The position numbers were made by a program, and so were the translations under genes. From NCBI GenBank assembly GCA_036172665.1, contig CM069873.1, positions 48,020,001-48,084,000 of the forward strand: DNA of 64,000 nucleotides, read 5' to 3'. The notes beneath the pieces are model-generated. The model was not told where the DNA came from. It searched no databases and saw only the letters and a program-made list of their open reading frames with translations. Of the stretch, positions 8,978 through 19,538 are shown piece by piece. The stretch is from Prosopocoilus inquinatus. Lineage: Eukaryota > Arthropoda > Insecta > Coleoptera > Lucanidae. Positions within the stretch are counted from its first letter, which is position 1, and every line of letters starts with the position of its first letter.

Positions 8978-10545
8978 GAAGTTTATTTCAGGGTTAATTT
9001 TTTAGAATTGTTTATTAAAACTGTAGCAATAGATCTAAGAATAATTGTTATTATCGTTTTAACAAACGTTTCCAGATAACCCGTGCACAGTTCAGTACCT
9101 GATGTGTTCATAGAGGTCTCTTACGCAGAACAAGATTTTAGTATAGGCAAGTCCCTTCTTGTTTAGTATATTCTCTGTCCCTAACCCACACTTTTAAGAG
9201 ATACAAATCTTCCCATTGAGTCGGACGGGGATGTCGAACAAGTTTTATAAGACGTGTACACTTTTTTTTCTATTTTATTTCTTAGATATGAAAAGAAGCT
9301 TAAAAACCTGCCTTATTTTGTAATATAGGAAAATTTTGTTTTGTTGATGGTGGTTGGTGACGTTTCATATCTTTAAACTCTGCTATAATTTCATTGGTAC
9401 AAGTGTGACCATTCATTTAATATTCACGGTTCAATTTTGAGCGACTCAATTTGTTAAGCCGCATGATACATACTAGTTCTTTCAAATTGCATATCAAAGG
9501 TTAAAAATCTGTGTATCATCATACAACTTTGCATTTTTTATATATGCTAACGATAAACATGAATAAGAAGGCCATATTAATGCACATATTCTATTTTGCA
9601 GACATGCAAAAAGTTAAGACATTGTTACCAGAGTGCTTGTTTAACATACCATTTTTAAACTTCAGAGGCCTTAATTCTCGAGTTCATTGAAATAATAAAA
9701 ACACGCGCGAAATTGACGTTATTTTTCCTCAAAAACATAAAATGCTATTTTATTCTGAAAATTCACACTTGAAAATATTGAAGCGATCATTGCTTGCATA
9801 GATAATTCCACATTTTGCTTTCATTTCTTTTATTATAAGTGTATGGTTTGTATTAAAATAACTAACACAACTTTGATGAAATCATCACGCTAATCAGTAC
9901 TACAACTGTAGTTCTTAAGTAAATTGAAAAATAAACATTAATGACAGAAAATTAATAAGCAATCTGGTTGGCTGATAGGCAAACTGTGCATGTAATTTAC
10001 TTCACATTTAAATGTATTGTATAAAGATATAATGTAATCGGAAAACCTCAATTTTCCTGGTTATTAAAAAATAACATACGGGAATTATCGTGAGTAAAAC
10101 TTGCAAGTGTGCGAAAATAAATTGTGCAATCAAGAATACACTTTACTTAAATTACGCGTTCGCGTAAAACGATTTTTAAAAAAACAAAAATTTATTGAAA
10201 AAAATACAAAAATTGAGATTAATTGAATAAGGCAATGTTAAAGCCACGACATTCAGACTAATACTACTGTTACAATGCAATGCACTAATCTACTAAAAAC
10301 AAAGCATCAGCACGATGCAACATCTTGTTTTACACCGTGTTGAGATAAGCGATGCTGCGGCGGCCGTACTCAGACTACACTTTCCTACCACAGTTTATGC
10401 AAAACAATTGTTTTGTATCCACTAGTGTTGGCGGCACTAATTTGGATGATCCACAAATCTCTTGCCTTGCAACCATATGATTTCCCGATGCATGTGGCTA
10501 AATATGGCTTTCTTACTAATGTTTACCATGATGACATAAAATTAA
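8978..10545. other. No gene recognised between Harbinger and MITE
   Basis: AT-rich sequence without a long ORF, repeat or element terminus that I can recognise. It is duplicated exactly in the right arm (49859-51426), so its conservation between the arms says nothing about function. Confidence 0.6.
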
Positions 10546-10547
10546 TA

Positions 10548-10868
10548 CAGTAGAGTCTCAGTATAGTGAATATACCATATAGTGAACTATCTATTTCAGT
10601 GAACACAAAATATTTACATCAACCTCTGAATAGCGAACAAAATGTACCTCGCTAGAGTGAATTGCACAAACCGTATATACGTAGGAACTTCCTTGACACA
10701 CTTACAACTGATTATTCCAAAGCTTAGCTTTAGCAGTAGTTTAGTACATGTATAACACACTGTAAGTATCACAGATGAGGTGCTTTTGCCAGCACTTTGT
10801 ACAGTGGACAACCTCGGTGGAGTGACAAAGCCGTTCCTCAATTAGTTCACTGTATTGAGACTCTACTG
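10548..10868. mobile_element. pogo/Tigger-type MITE, 321 bp
   Basis: Ends are inverted repeats: CAGTAGAGTCTCAGTATAG at the left and the complement of CAGTAGAGTCTCAATACAG at the right. The flanks are TA on both sides (10546-10547, 10869-10870), the Tc1/mariner/pogo target duplication. No transposase ORF; a 75-codon frame inside is not recognisable. Classified by TIR resemblance to pogo-type elements, which start CAGTAGA(G/C)TCTC. Confidence 0.85.
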
Positions 10869-10870
10869 TA

Positions 10871-11307
10871 ATATAAACTTACAAAAATTATACTTACTAT
10901 TCTTAATTTAAATCTAAAATGAAATATGCAAGAGCGGGATTGTGTACCGTGTGTCTTCATCTAAAACACAATGACCTTGCACAGCATCAAAATCCAAGTT
11001 CAGAATATTATGTAAACTAAAACCAAACAAAATAAGATGTCTTTAAGTATTCACTGTAAATTTCATAAATATTTACCACATCATCTTTTTTTAGCGGCCG
11101 AGCTATAAAATTTTGTAGCTAAATATTCAACAGGTCGCCTTTGTAAAACCAAAATGTGCTTACGGGCATCATTCTACAAAATATAGGTAGGTAATATTTA
11201 CATTCTAACTAAAAATTTGTTAAAACCAATTACAAATGTTTTAAGGTTATGGATTCAACCATAAGTTAATATTAGGCAATGATCACAGATTTGTGGCAAT
11301 GATTTGG
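10871..11307. other. Intergenic, nothing recognised
   Basis: About 440 bp of AT-rich DNA between the pogo-type MITE and hAT-2. I see no ORF, terminal repeat or RNA structure in it. Confidence 0.6.
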
Positions 11308-11476
11308 TATGGGGTCAGTGTTGCCAACCTTCTTACACCAATTTATCGTACCAATTGAAGAGAAAATATCGTGTTTTAGGCAAAATTATCGTATTAATTA
11401 CTTTAAGCTTATTTTTCAAACTTGCTATTCAACAAATTTAAATTGAAGTTTGTTCTTGTCCGATGAAAATAGTAAG

Positions 11477-11648
11477 TAGAAAGTTTTTTTAATCTCAAAC
11501 CGGACAGAAAAATGAAGGGAAACACACTCAACGTTTCGCTATAGATTTATAGCTTCGTCAGGAGTGACGAAGCTATAAATCTATAGCGAAACGTTGAGTG
11601 TGTTTCCCTTCATTTTTCTGTCCGGTTTGAGATTAAAAAAACTTTCTA
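11477..11648. repeat. 84-bp-arm perfect palindrome with hammerhead-like core
   Basis: Arms 11477-11560 and 11565-11648 are exact inverted repeats around a GGAG loop. On the minus strand it contains CTGACGA, a 6-bp stem (GCTATA/TATAGC, loop AATC) and GAAA, in the order of a hammerhead ribozyme catalytic core, as found in Penelope-like elements. A cleavage triplet and complete stem III are not obvious. It lies inside hAT-2, downstream of its transposase gene. Confidence 0.75.
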
Positions 11649-11854
11649 ATTAATTAACAAATTTAAAGTAAATTTTGTAGTAGTAGAATAAACACGCATT
11701 ACTGTATTTATAAGTAGTTACTTTTTATTTAAATAATTTCATTATTCATGTTATTTTTTCGTTCTTTTCTTACAAAATATATTTTACATTTTAAACCCTA
11801 GTTCTAATGTTCTAACCAGTAACACTAGTCTCTAAAAAACAGTTTACCTATTAT

Positions 11855-14800
11855 TCATAAAACATTTTCAAACAAACAGTCAGCAGCATCTGAATTTTCA
11901 TTTCTAACACAGGTAGAATGTTTATGATCGTACATGGTTGAATTGCACATTCGAATCATTTTAACAGGAGGTTGGAATTTTACACAGGTACCATTGTTTT
12001 TGATATGTTGACTAGATAATAGAATGGCTGACAATGTTTGAATATTTAAACGATTTCTCACTTTGGTTTTTATTAGATTCACTTTGCTAAACTGTCTTTC
12101 ACATTCTGCATTAGAGTGTGGTAAAGACAAAATATTTAAAATAAAAGTTGCTAAATTAAAAAACAGTGGCACATGAGCATCATTTTTTATGTCTAATACT
12201 TTAGAGTAAAAAACATCAATATCTAATGATACACTCGGCAAGTTATTATACAGAGGAAGTTTTCTCCATTCATCATCAATTTTTTGATGATTTTCAGCTG
12301 AAATAAGTCTTGGAAAATTTTTAAAATATACTGCTAGAGAAGGATGAGTTTCGTGAAATGACAGTGATACAACATTTTTAGGCAAAAAGATATCTAAATT
12401 TGATAAATAGTTGTCATCTCCATAATTATACCTTTTTTTTAACTCACAACAAAGTACACAGAGAAAGTTTTGACAGTTCGAAAGAAACAAATTCAATTTT
12501 TCTACATCATTCTTAATTAGAGGATTTTCCAATTTTTGTGCTAATGTAACGCCTAGATATAGTGATTTTTTATTTTTGAAATAAGAAGCATTTGCTGGAT
12601 TTACTTCATTTAGTTTTCTTGAGGTAATATAATCATATCTCATATAAGCCAACAACAAATCCTGGAATTCTTCTTGCATTCTTTTATGTAGATTGAGAAT
12701 AACTACTTTATCACTTTGAAAATACTGATTTATATTTGAAATTTTTGGCAATATCCAAGACAAAAAACAATAATATAATTGCATGAATTGGTTGTTTAAA
12801 CTGTTATAGATTTCCTCACTAGACACATTACTTTCAGCAAGCCACTTATCGGTAAAGTAGAGTTTTAATGCATTCCATTGTTCTAAAATTCTCTGTGATA
12901 CCATAGCAATAGAAAGCCATCGGGTTTGGGAGGGTTTTAGTATTTTGTGAATTTCAACTTCAGCATATATTTGAAACTCTTCAAAATCAGCTTGGCGATT
13001 TGAACTGTTCTGTAATTGTAATAATACTTAACATTAGTTAGCTTTAATAAAAATAAATAGTGAGAAAACCCCTCGACCACATTAATTCACTGAAAGCGAA
13101 TACGTATTTCGGTAACGAAGTTACCATCTTCAGCGCTAAACTGATATTAAACTTTAAAACAACAAATAAACTAAACTAGACTAGCCGCACTCCCCCCCTC
13201 ACTTTCTTTGTACCGTATTATGCATGCAAAGCAAACCGGGATTCTTCGAAAATCTAAAGGTCGAAGAGGCAAGAAGCGGTCGGCCCGGACTTCTCAAAAT
13301 TCATTAATCTATTCCTATTTTTGTGAATCTCCAAGCTTTCGAAAGAATCTAGGTTTGTTTTGTTATTAATTTGTTTGATTAAATCTATTTTATTTACCGA
13401 ATGATTGTTTTCAAGCATGTGTAAGGCAACACTGGATTTATCAAAGCGTTTGTATTTTAAATGAGCCAAGTGTTCTTTGAATCTAATTTTTAAGGATCTT
13501 TTTGTTTGCCCTACATAAATTTGATCACAAAGGCAATACTGTGGTCATTTTAGATAAAGAAGATTATTTCGACAGAGTAAATGGCATGCTTAATCAAGGT
13601 CAATACCAGAAAGTTAAAAAAGATCCTTTACCTAAAATGATTACGGAGACCAAAAAAACCATGTTAGACTGCAGTAAAGCGATTACGAACGCTTTACGTT
13701 ACAAATTAACAACATCTAACCCAATAATCCCTAGATTGTATTGTTTACCAAAAATACACAAACCAGGTAACAGCATGAGACCCATTGTATCCTGTATAAA
13801 TTCACCGACTTCTTCATTATCGAGGTGGTTAAGTGATAAATTTAATAACCTTCCAGTTAAATTACCCGATTTTTCTGTTAAAAATTCATTAGAATTTATT
13901 GAAAAATTAAAAAATCTAGAAATAAAACCAAACGAAATTTTAGTATCCTTCGATGTCACTTCGTTATTTCCTAGTATACCTGTAAAAACCACCTTAGATT
14001 ACCTGAAAGAACTTTTATCAAAGAATAGCTTCGATAAGGAGGAAGTGGATGAATTAATAAAACTCACTAGTTTATGCATGAATCAAAATTTCTTTAAATT
14101 TAACAACGAGTTTTACCAACAATTGGAAGGGGCAGCCATGGGAAATAGCTTGTCACCGTTTATGGCAAATCTGTTTATGGGTAAATTTGAAACGGAACTT
14201 AAAGCCTCTTTAGATTATTTCCCTAAAATCTGGGTGAGATACGTCGATGATATATTTTGTGTTTTTGACCAAAGTAAATGTTCACTAGAGGAATTCCTTA
14301 AAAGTTTAAACTCTAAATTCACCACCATCAAATTTACCTATGAAATTGAAACTAACAATAAACTACCCTTTTTAGACACATTAGTAACTAGAAATAGTAA
14401 TAAATTAGAATTTAACGTTTATAGGAAATCTACTAATGTTAATAGATTCATTCCCGCGGATTCAAATCATTGCAAACAATATAAATTAGCGGCCTTAAAT
14501 TTCTTAGTGCATAGGATGCTGACATTCCCTTTATCAACTGTTAATTATAGTAAAGAACTTCAAGAAATTATTAAAATCGCCACGTACAATGGTTACCAAT
14601 CCGATGTAATCTATAACATTATTAGAAAACAAAAACAAAAATTAGAGATTAATAAAATAACCACACTAAATTCTGACAAAATAGGTGAGGTAGATTATAA
14701 GAAAATTGTAAAAATGCCGTTTTATCCTCAATATACTAAAGGGTTGAATACAATTTTTAAAAAATTAGGTTTAAGAATAGTTTACACCAACAATAACAGC

Positions 14801-16355
14801 TTAAAATCGTTGCTGGGAAATCCAAAAGATAAAGTAGATTCGGAGGATAAATCAGGTATATATAAAATTAGTTGTAAAAATTGTGATCAAATTTATGTAG
14901 GGCAAACAAAAAGATCCTTAAAAATTAGATTCAAAGAACACTTGGCTCATTTAAAATACAAACGCTTTGATAAATCCAGTGTTGCCTTACACATGCTTGA
15001 AAACAATCATTCGGTAAATAAAATAGATTTAATCAAACAAATTAATAACAAAACAAACCTAGATTCTTTCGAAAGCTTGGAGATTCACAAAAATAGGAAT
15101 AGATTAATGAATTTTGAGAAGTCCGGGCCGACCGCTTCTTGCCTCTTCGACCTTTAGATTTTCGAAGAATCCCGGTTTGCTTTGCATGCATAATACGGTA
15201 CAAAGAAAGTGAGGGGGGGAGTGCGGCTAGTCTAGTTTAGTTTATTTGTTGTTTTAAAGTTTAATATCAGTTTAGCGCTGAAGATGGTAACTTCGTTACC
15301 GAAATACGTATTCGCTTTCAGTGAATTAATGTGGTCGAGGGGTTTTCTCACTATTTATTTGGATTACAGCCACAGGTTTTGTGTTGCTTTGTGATTATTT
15401 AATAAAAATCTTTGTAGTTGCTTACCTTAAAATAGTTATAAATATTTCTTGCTAACTTTTCACATTCATTAGGAAGCTGTTCACATGCACTACTTGCACA
15501 CAGATGCAGTGAGTGACAAATACATTTAGTAGCGATAATTCCTGGAAAATCACTTTTAAGTCTGCTGACGAAAGAGTTATGTTCACCAAACATAGTGTTG
15601 CACCCATCTGCACCAAAACCAATAAGGTTGTTTAAATCAAAGTTTCTTTCTCTAAAGGAATTCATTACCAACTTGTAGAGATGGTCTGCTGTAGCATGTA
15701 CTTCCCCGTCTTTAAAAACTTCAAGTAAGTCATACAGCCTGCTAGAGACTTTTTGCATATTTTTATCAAAATATCTTACAATGACAACACAACTCTTCTT
15801 TGTAGTTATGTCTGTTGACTCATCAATCAAGAAACTAAATTTCACGTCTCTCAATGATGAAGTAAGGTCTTCTTTTTCATATAATGCAATGACATTTTTC
15901 GTAATTGTTGATGTTTTTGTTCTTTTTAAATTAACTCCTTTTAAAATTTCTGAATCCTTGATACAGTTCTTGAGAGCTCCTTCTACATGAGCTAAGGAAT
16001 TAAATGAAAAATTATGTTCTATAAAGATGCTACATAATTTGATTTCTGCGGCTTTTATTTCTAAACTTTGGGTAAGCTTGTCTTCTTTCTTGCCTTCTCT
16101 GCCAACCATATTCCGCTGATGGGTTTGCGATGTAAAGTGGTTTTTTATAACGGTTATTTCTGAATTAAATTCTTTTCCACCGCATATTGTACATTTAGCC
16201 CTGTTTCTGTTTTTTGGTACTGGTGCCAACCAGTGTTTATACTCTGGAATAGTTAGCCATTCCATTCTAAAATGCTGTTCTGCTCTTCTCTTGTCTTTGT
16301 TTGTGTTACCATCTTCGTCACCCTGACTGTTGTGTTGGCTTTTGCGTTTAGACAT
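11855..16355 (-). CDS. hAT-2 transposase, two exons, intron holds Penelope-like element
   Basis: Exon 1 is 15426-16355 and exon 2 is 11855-13009, together 694 codons plus stop. Exon 1 has a BED-like zinc finger (CTICGGKEF...HFTSQTHQ) and the DDE region LIDESTDIT and CICHSLHL. Exon 2 has RWLSIAM and the hAT dimerisation motif HSNAECERQFSKVNLIKTK. In the right arm the intron is 61 bp (GTAAGC...TTACAG); here it contains the whole Penelope-like insertion, which would enlarge it to about 2.4 kb. Coding exons are not broken, so it could still be spliced, but efficiency is unknown. Exon 1 differs from the right copy by one residue (E versus V). Confidence 0.88.
13078..13153 (-). ncRNA. Inverted copy of the PLE hammerhead ribozyme
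   Basis: Exact reverse complement of 15258-15333 within the 5' inverted arm, so the core lies on the minus strand with CTGAAGA at 13127-13133. The two copies could fold into one long duplex in a full-length transcript, which would compete with ribozyme folding. Confidence 0.7.
13502..15157 (+). CDS. Penelope-like RT with GIY-YIG endonuclease (5'-truncated)
   Basis: 551-codon frame whose first ten codons are antisense to the inverted arm; true PLE coding starts at 13531. RT motifs: PRLYCLPKIHKPG, FDVTSLFPSIP, GAAMGNSLSPFMANLFM, VRYVDDIF (YVDD 247-250). The C-terminal GIY-YIG endonuclease has GIYKISCKNCDQIYVGQTKR (from residue 452). This RT/GIY-YIG pair defines canonical PLEs. The N-terminal part before RT motif 1 is missing, and the TTG start is artefactual, so the protein is probably inactive even though the rest is open. 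Last residues FDL, stop at 15155-15157. Confidence 0.93.
   Translation: MFALHKFDHKGNTVVILDKEDYFDRVNGMLNQGQYQKVKKDPLPKMITETKKTMLDCSKAITNALRYKLTTSNPIIPRLYCLPKIHKPGNSMRPIVSCINSPTSSLSRWLSDKFNNLPVKLPDFSVKNSLEFIEKLKNLEIKPNEILVSFDVTSLFPSIPVKTTLDYLKELLSKNSFDKEEVDELIKLTSLCMNQNFFKFNNEFYQQLEGAAMGNSLSPFMANLFMGKFETELKASLDYFPKIWVRYVDDIFCVFDQSKCSLEEFLKSLNSKFTTIKFTYEIETNNKLPFLDTLVTRNSNKLEFNVYRKSTNVNRFIPADSNHCKQYKLAALNFLVHRMLTFPLSTVNYSKELQEIIKIATYNGYQSDVIYNIIRKQKQKLEINKITTLNSDKIGEVDYKKIVKMPFYPQYTKGLNTIFKKLGLRIVYTNNNSLKSLLGNPKDKVDSEDKSGIYKISCKNCDQIYVGQTKRSLKIRFKEHLAHLKYKRFDKSSVALHMLENNHSVNKIDLIKQINNKTNLDSFESLEIHKNRNRLMNFEKSGPTASCLFDL
15258..15333 (+). ncRNA. Hammerhead ribozyme in PLE terminal arm
   Basis: Core CTGAAGA (15278-15284), stem II GGTAAC/GTTACC with a UUC loop, GAAA (15301-15304), very short self-complementary stem III TACGTA, then U-U (15311-15312) as the NUH cleavage position, and stem I AGCG/CGCT (15274-15277 with 15313-15316) extended by TTAAT/ATTAA-type pairing. 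Type I hammerheads with tiny stem III are known from PLE pLTRs (Cervera and de la Peña). The U following CTGAAGA is unpaired. Cleavage is inferred, not shown. Confidence 0.75.
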
Positions 16356-16885
16356 TTTGATTATATCTTCAGCCTTTTAAGAATAAATTTACGCAATAGT
16401 GATACATTACAACGATCAAAAATGAAAATATACTTACATTTTCTCAATCCGTAAATCTAAAATTCTGAGTTTGTGATAACAACAACTCATCGGTACATCA
16501 CAGATTACTGGAAAATGAAGATTGACGTCTCATCGCTGATGATCAAGCTGAGGCTCGATAGATGGCGTAACACGAAAAACACAGGCATAAATACAGGTCA
16601 TAGGCAAGAAAAGAAATCCTTAAAAAATTAAAAAAAAATACGGAAGGCAACTTGTATTGCACTAATCCTTAAGAAGAAAAATTAAATTGGTCAAAGCAGA
16701 AATTATCGTATAATTTAATACGATAATGACTTTAGTATCGTATATCGTGTAACGAAGTAAATTATCGTATCAATACGATAATTATCGTAAGGTTGGCAAC
16801 GCTGTATGGGGTGGATGGAATGTAGAGTGAGAGGTATCGTGACGAACATTAGAGAGAGAGAAAACTAGCCTCGATCAGCTGGGTT

Positions 16886-19530
16886 CAGTGTTGCCAGCTT
16901 AGTGGTTTTTACACTAAATTTAGTGGTTTTAAGTTTGAGTTCATGATATTTTTTTAAATTTAGTGTTTAGTGCTTTTTTTGGAGATTTCTTCAAATAAAA
17001 CCGTGAAATCTAGTGATTATTGTAAGTGAATTTCTTGAAAACGTTGTTCAAAGTGATGAATACTGAAACCAAGCAGCTTAAGTTTTTAGATTTTTCTTAT
17101 TATGAAATTTTGTGTTGGTATTATTTCTGTAATTGCTAGTTTCTATTGGTTTCTATTCTCTGGCGAGCGCTCGCAGTTGCGCGGGTCGCATGCGGGTCGT
17201 GCAAGTTGATTGCTGTGCGTGTGCACGTGGACGATACTGTAAAAAGTAAGTAATACCAGTGAGTATATTAAAAAAATAATTATTACAAAATATCAACAAT
17301 CTATTAGTAATAATGAATGTTAATATTTCTAGAATGACCACTCGTTATACGCAAAAGTTTCGAAAAGAATGGTTAAAGGCACCAGTACTGAAGAATTGGC
17401 TTGTGTCGCAACTTGTTGATAACGTAGAAGTTGCAAAATGCAAATTATGTGGAACTCTGCTCCGAAATCATTTAGGCGACTTAACAAAACATCAATCTAC
17501 CAAGAGACATATAGCAGCGGCATCTTCAATTCAAAGACAAAATGTGATTCCGTTCCCTCGAGTGGAAGATACTACACTAGCAAAAGTGGCTGAATGTCGT
17601 CTAGCATGCTTTATTGCTCAACATTGCAGCATTTTAACTATCGATCATTTAACTACTCTATGTAAAGGAATTTTTGATGGTAAAGCTTCAGAATATCTGC
17701 AAATGCATCGAACTAAATGTGGTGCAATAATCAAAAATGTGTTAGCTGACTATTTTAAGACTGATCTAATTTGTGATATAGCCGATAGCCCATATAGCTT
17801 ATTAATAGACGAGTCAACTGATATTTCTGTGAGTAAATACTTAGGTATTGTAATAATGTATTATTCTGGCAAGTCCAGTGAATTTGTGACAACATTTTTA
17901 GATATGCCTGAGTTAACAGAATGTAATGCTGAGGGCATAGTCACCTGCCTCAAACAGACGTTACTTTCTTTTAACTTACCTCTTAAAAATTTAAAAGGTC
18001 TTGGCACAGATAATGCGAGTGTCATGACTGGCATCAATAGTGGCGTTCATAAAAGACTGAAAGATGATATTCCTTCCTTGGTTCTTATTCGATGTCTTTG
18101 CCACTCACTACAGTTGGCAGTTTCAGTAGCTGTAAAAGAAACTTTACCTCGTAATCTAGAATTTCTTGTGAGGGAAACGTATGAGTGGTTTTCCAGGTCA
18201 TCCAGTAGGCAAAATGTGTATATTAAGTTATACAAGCTACTTGATGAAGGGAACGAGCCTTTAAAAATTACGAGAACATGTGATACTAGATGGCTATCCA
18301 TTGAAACTGCCGTGAAACGATTGTATGATCAATGGTTAGAATTAAAAACTCACTTTGGAATAGTTCGATCAACTGAAAAATTTTACTCAGCTGAAATGCT
18401 CTATCAAATGTATAATGATGATTCAAATTTATTGTTTTTAATCTTCATTAAACCAATTTTAGCTGATGTACAAAGAGTCAATAAGCTTTTTGAAGCGAAA
18501 GATGCTGATCCAACTAAATTGCTTGATGAGTTAAAATTTTTAATAGATATTTTGGTCGGTAGAATTACAACTCCAGGCACTAAATTTGATTTATTTGAGC
18601 ATAATATTAATGATTATATTGACATAAATGCTTACTTAGGATATTTATTTGAGGAAAAAGTAAAGGAATTAAAAAATAAAAATTCTAATATTGATTTGTT
18701 GGGTATTCGGCAAAGGTGTATTAACTTCACAAGTGTTTTAATTAATCAAATAAAAGCAAGGCTTCCAAGTAACTTTGAAGTTTTAAGAAAAATAAATTTG
18801 CTTTCGGTTGAAAATGCACTAAAAGTTCACAAAGAGTCGATAGTTCCTTTATTACGTTCTATGGGATGTGATAGCAATGCTATTGATATCATAGAAAAAC
18901 AATGGTATTCAATAATTTATAACAAGTGGCAAGAGGTAACAAATACTAAGTGTTTTTGGATTGAGGTAAACAATTTTAAGGATGCATTAGGAAACAACCC
19001 GTTTTGTGATTTAGCCAAGTTTGCATTAAGTATGCTTGTTTTACCCCATTCCAACGCAGAAGTTGAGAGAGCCTTTAGTCAGATGTCTTTAATTAAGACT
19101 AAACTTCGCAATCGGATGGAATCTGAAATGTTAAATGCCATTTTAACAATAAGAGCAGCTTTAAAGCGAAGAAACAAATGTTGTTTTAATTTTGAGATAC
19201 CTAATGACGTTCTTAAAAAAGTTAAAACAAATGAAACATACAGAATTACTGAGTCTGAATTGTCTGTGTTAGATATCGTATGATTATAATAGTTGTTTTT
19301 ATTATTTGTATATAAGAACAAATTGTATTTCGTTGTTTTTTTTTTGCAAAATATATAGTAAATGCTACTGTTTTTATATTTATTTTTTTTACTTGTTTCA
19401 GTTTATACATTTTAATGAAATTTATTTGACAAGCTTGTAGGCAACGTATACTTATGTTAAATTTAGTGATTTTTTAGTGGTTTCTAGCATCCCTTTTAGT
19501 GAAAACTTTTTTCAACTGTTGGCAACACTG
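16886..19530 (+). mobile_element. hAT-1 DNA transposon, 2645 bp, apparently complete
   Basis: Ends CAGTGTTGCCAGC and complement CAGTGTTGCCAACAG, flanked by an exact 8-bp target duplication GCTGGGTT (16878-16885 and 19531-19538). Contains one uninterrupted transposase ORF. Subterminal regions repeat short TTTAGTG(G/A)TTTT motifs at both ends, likely transposase-binding sites by analogy with other hATs. Exact copy at 43229-45873. Confidence 0.95.
17313..19283 (+). CDS. hAT-1 transposase, intact
   Basis: 656 aa. N-terminal BED-like zinc finger (CKLCGTLLRNHLGDLTKHQ...KRH, about residues 48-70); RNase-H-fold catalytic region with LLIDESTDIS (Asp about 169) and RCLCHSLQL (about 260); TRWLS; C-terminal hAT dimerisation region with LPHSNAEVERAFSQMSLIKT (about 580-600). 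No stop or frameshift. The ATG at 17313 is the first; a second ATG at 17334 follows TTTCTAG and could be the start of a spliced exon (a GTAAGT lies at about 17246). The ORF is uninterrupted in both arms, so autonomous activity is possible. Confidence 0.93.
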   Translation: MNVNISRMTTRYTQKFRKEWLKAPVLKNWLVSQLVDNVEVAKCKLCGTLLRNHLGDLTKHQSTKRHIAAASSIQRQNVIPFPRVEDTTLAKVAECRLACFIAQHCSILTIDHLTTLCKGIFDGKASEYLQMHRTKCGAIIKNVLADYFKTDLICDIADSPYSLLIDESTDISVSKYLGIVIMYYSGKSSEFVTTFLDMPELTECNAEGIVTCLKQTLLSFNLPLKNLKGLGTDNASVMTGINSGVHKRLKDDIPSLVLIRCLCHSLQLAVSVAVKETLPRNLEFLVRETYEWFSRSSSRQNVYIKLYKLLDEGNEPLKITRTCDTRWLSIETAVKRLYDQWLELKTHFGIVRSTEKFYSAEMLYQMYNDDSNLLFLIFIKPILADVQRVNKLFEAKDADPTKLLDELKFLIDILVGRITTPGTKFDLFEHNINDYIDINAYLGYLFEEKVKELKNKNSNIDLLGIRQRCINFTSVLINQIKARLPSNFEVLRKINLLSVENALKVHKESIVPLLRSMGCDSNAIDIIEKQWYSIIYNKWQEVTNTKCFWIEVNNFKDALGNNPFCDLAKFALSMLVLPHSNAEVERAFSQMSLIKTKLRNRMESEMLNAILTIRAALKRRNKCCFNFEIPNDVLKKVKTNETYRITESELSVLDIV

Positions 19531-19538
19531 GCTGGGTT

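Larger units (their letters stand above)
13043..15409 (+). mobile_element. Penelope-like element (PLE) with inverted terminal arms
   Basis: Insertion bounded by a 12-bp target duplication TTTAATAAAAAT (13043-13054 and 15398-15409). Its 3' 480 bp (14881-15360) is repeated in inverted orientation at its 5' end (13051-13530), the inverted pseudo-LTR arrangement known for Penelope elements. The RT frame is cut at the arm junction, so the element is 5'-truncated. It is absent from the right arm, which keeps one intact copy of the target. Confidence 0.93.
11316..16804 (-). mobile_element. hAT-2 DNA transposon, interrupted by Penelope-like element
   Basis: Short terminal inverted repeats CAGTGTTGCCAACCTT (left) and the complement of CAGCGTTGCCAACCTTA (right), flanked by an exact 8-bp target duplication TATGGGGT at 11308-11315 and 16805-16812, the hAT hallmark. 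Without the 2355-bp Penelope-like insertion the element is 3134 bp, exactly the size of the right-arm copy (45955-49088). It carries one transposase gene on the minus strand and a 172-bp perfect palindrome. Confidence 0.95.

Noticed and set aside
13254..13469. Separate small gene on the minus strand
   Set aside because: It is the inverted terminal copy of the PLE C-terminus, identical to the end of the GIY-YIG ORF.
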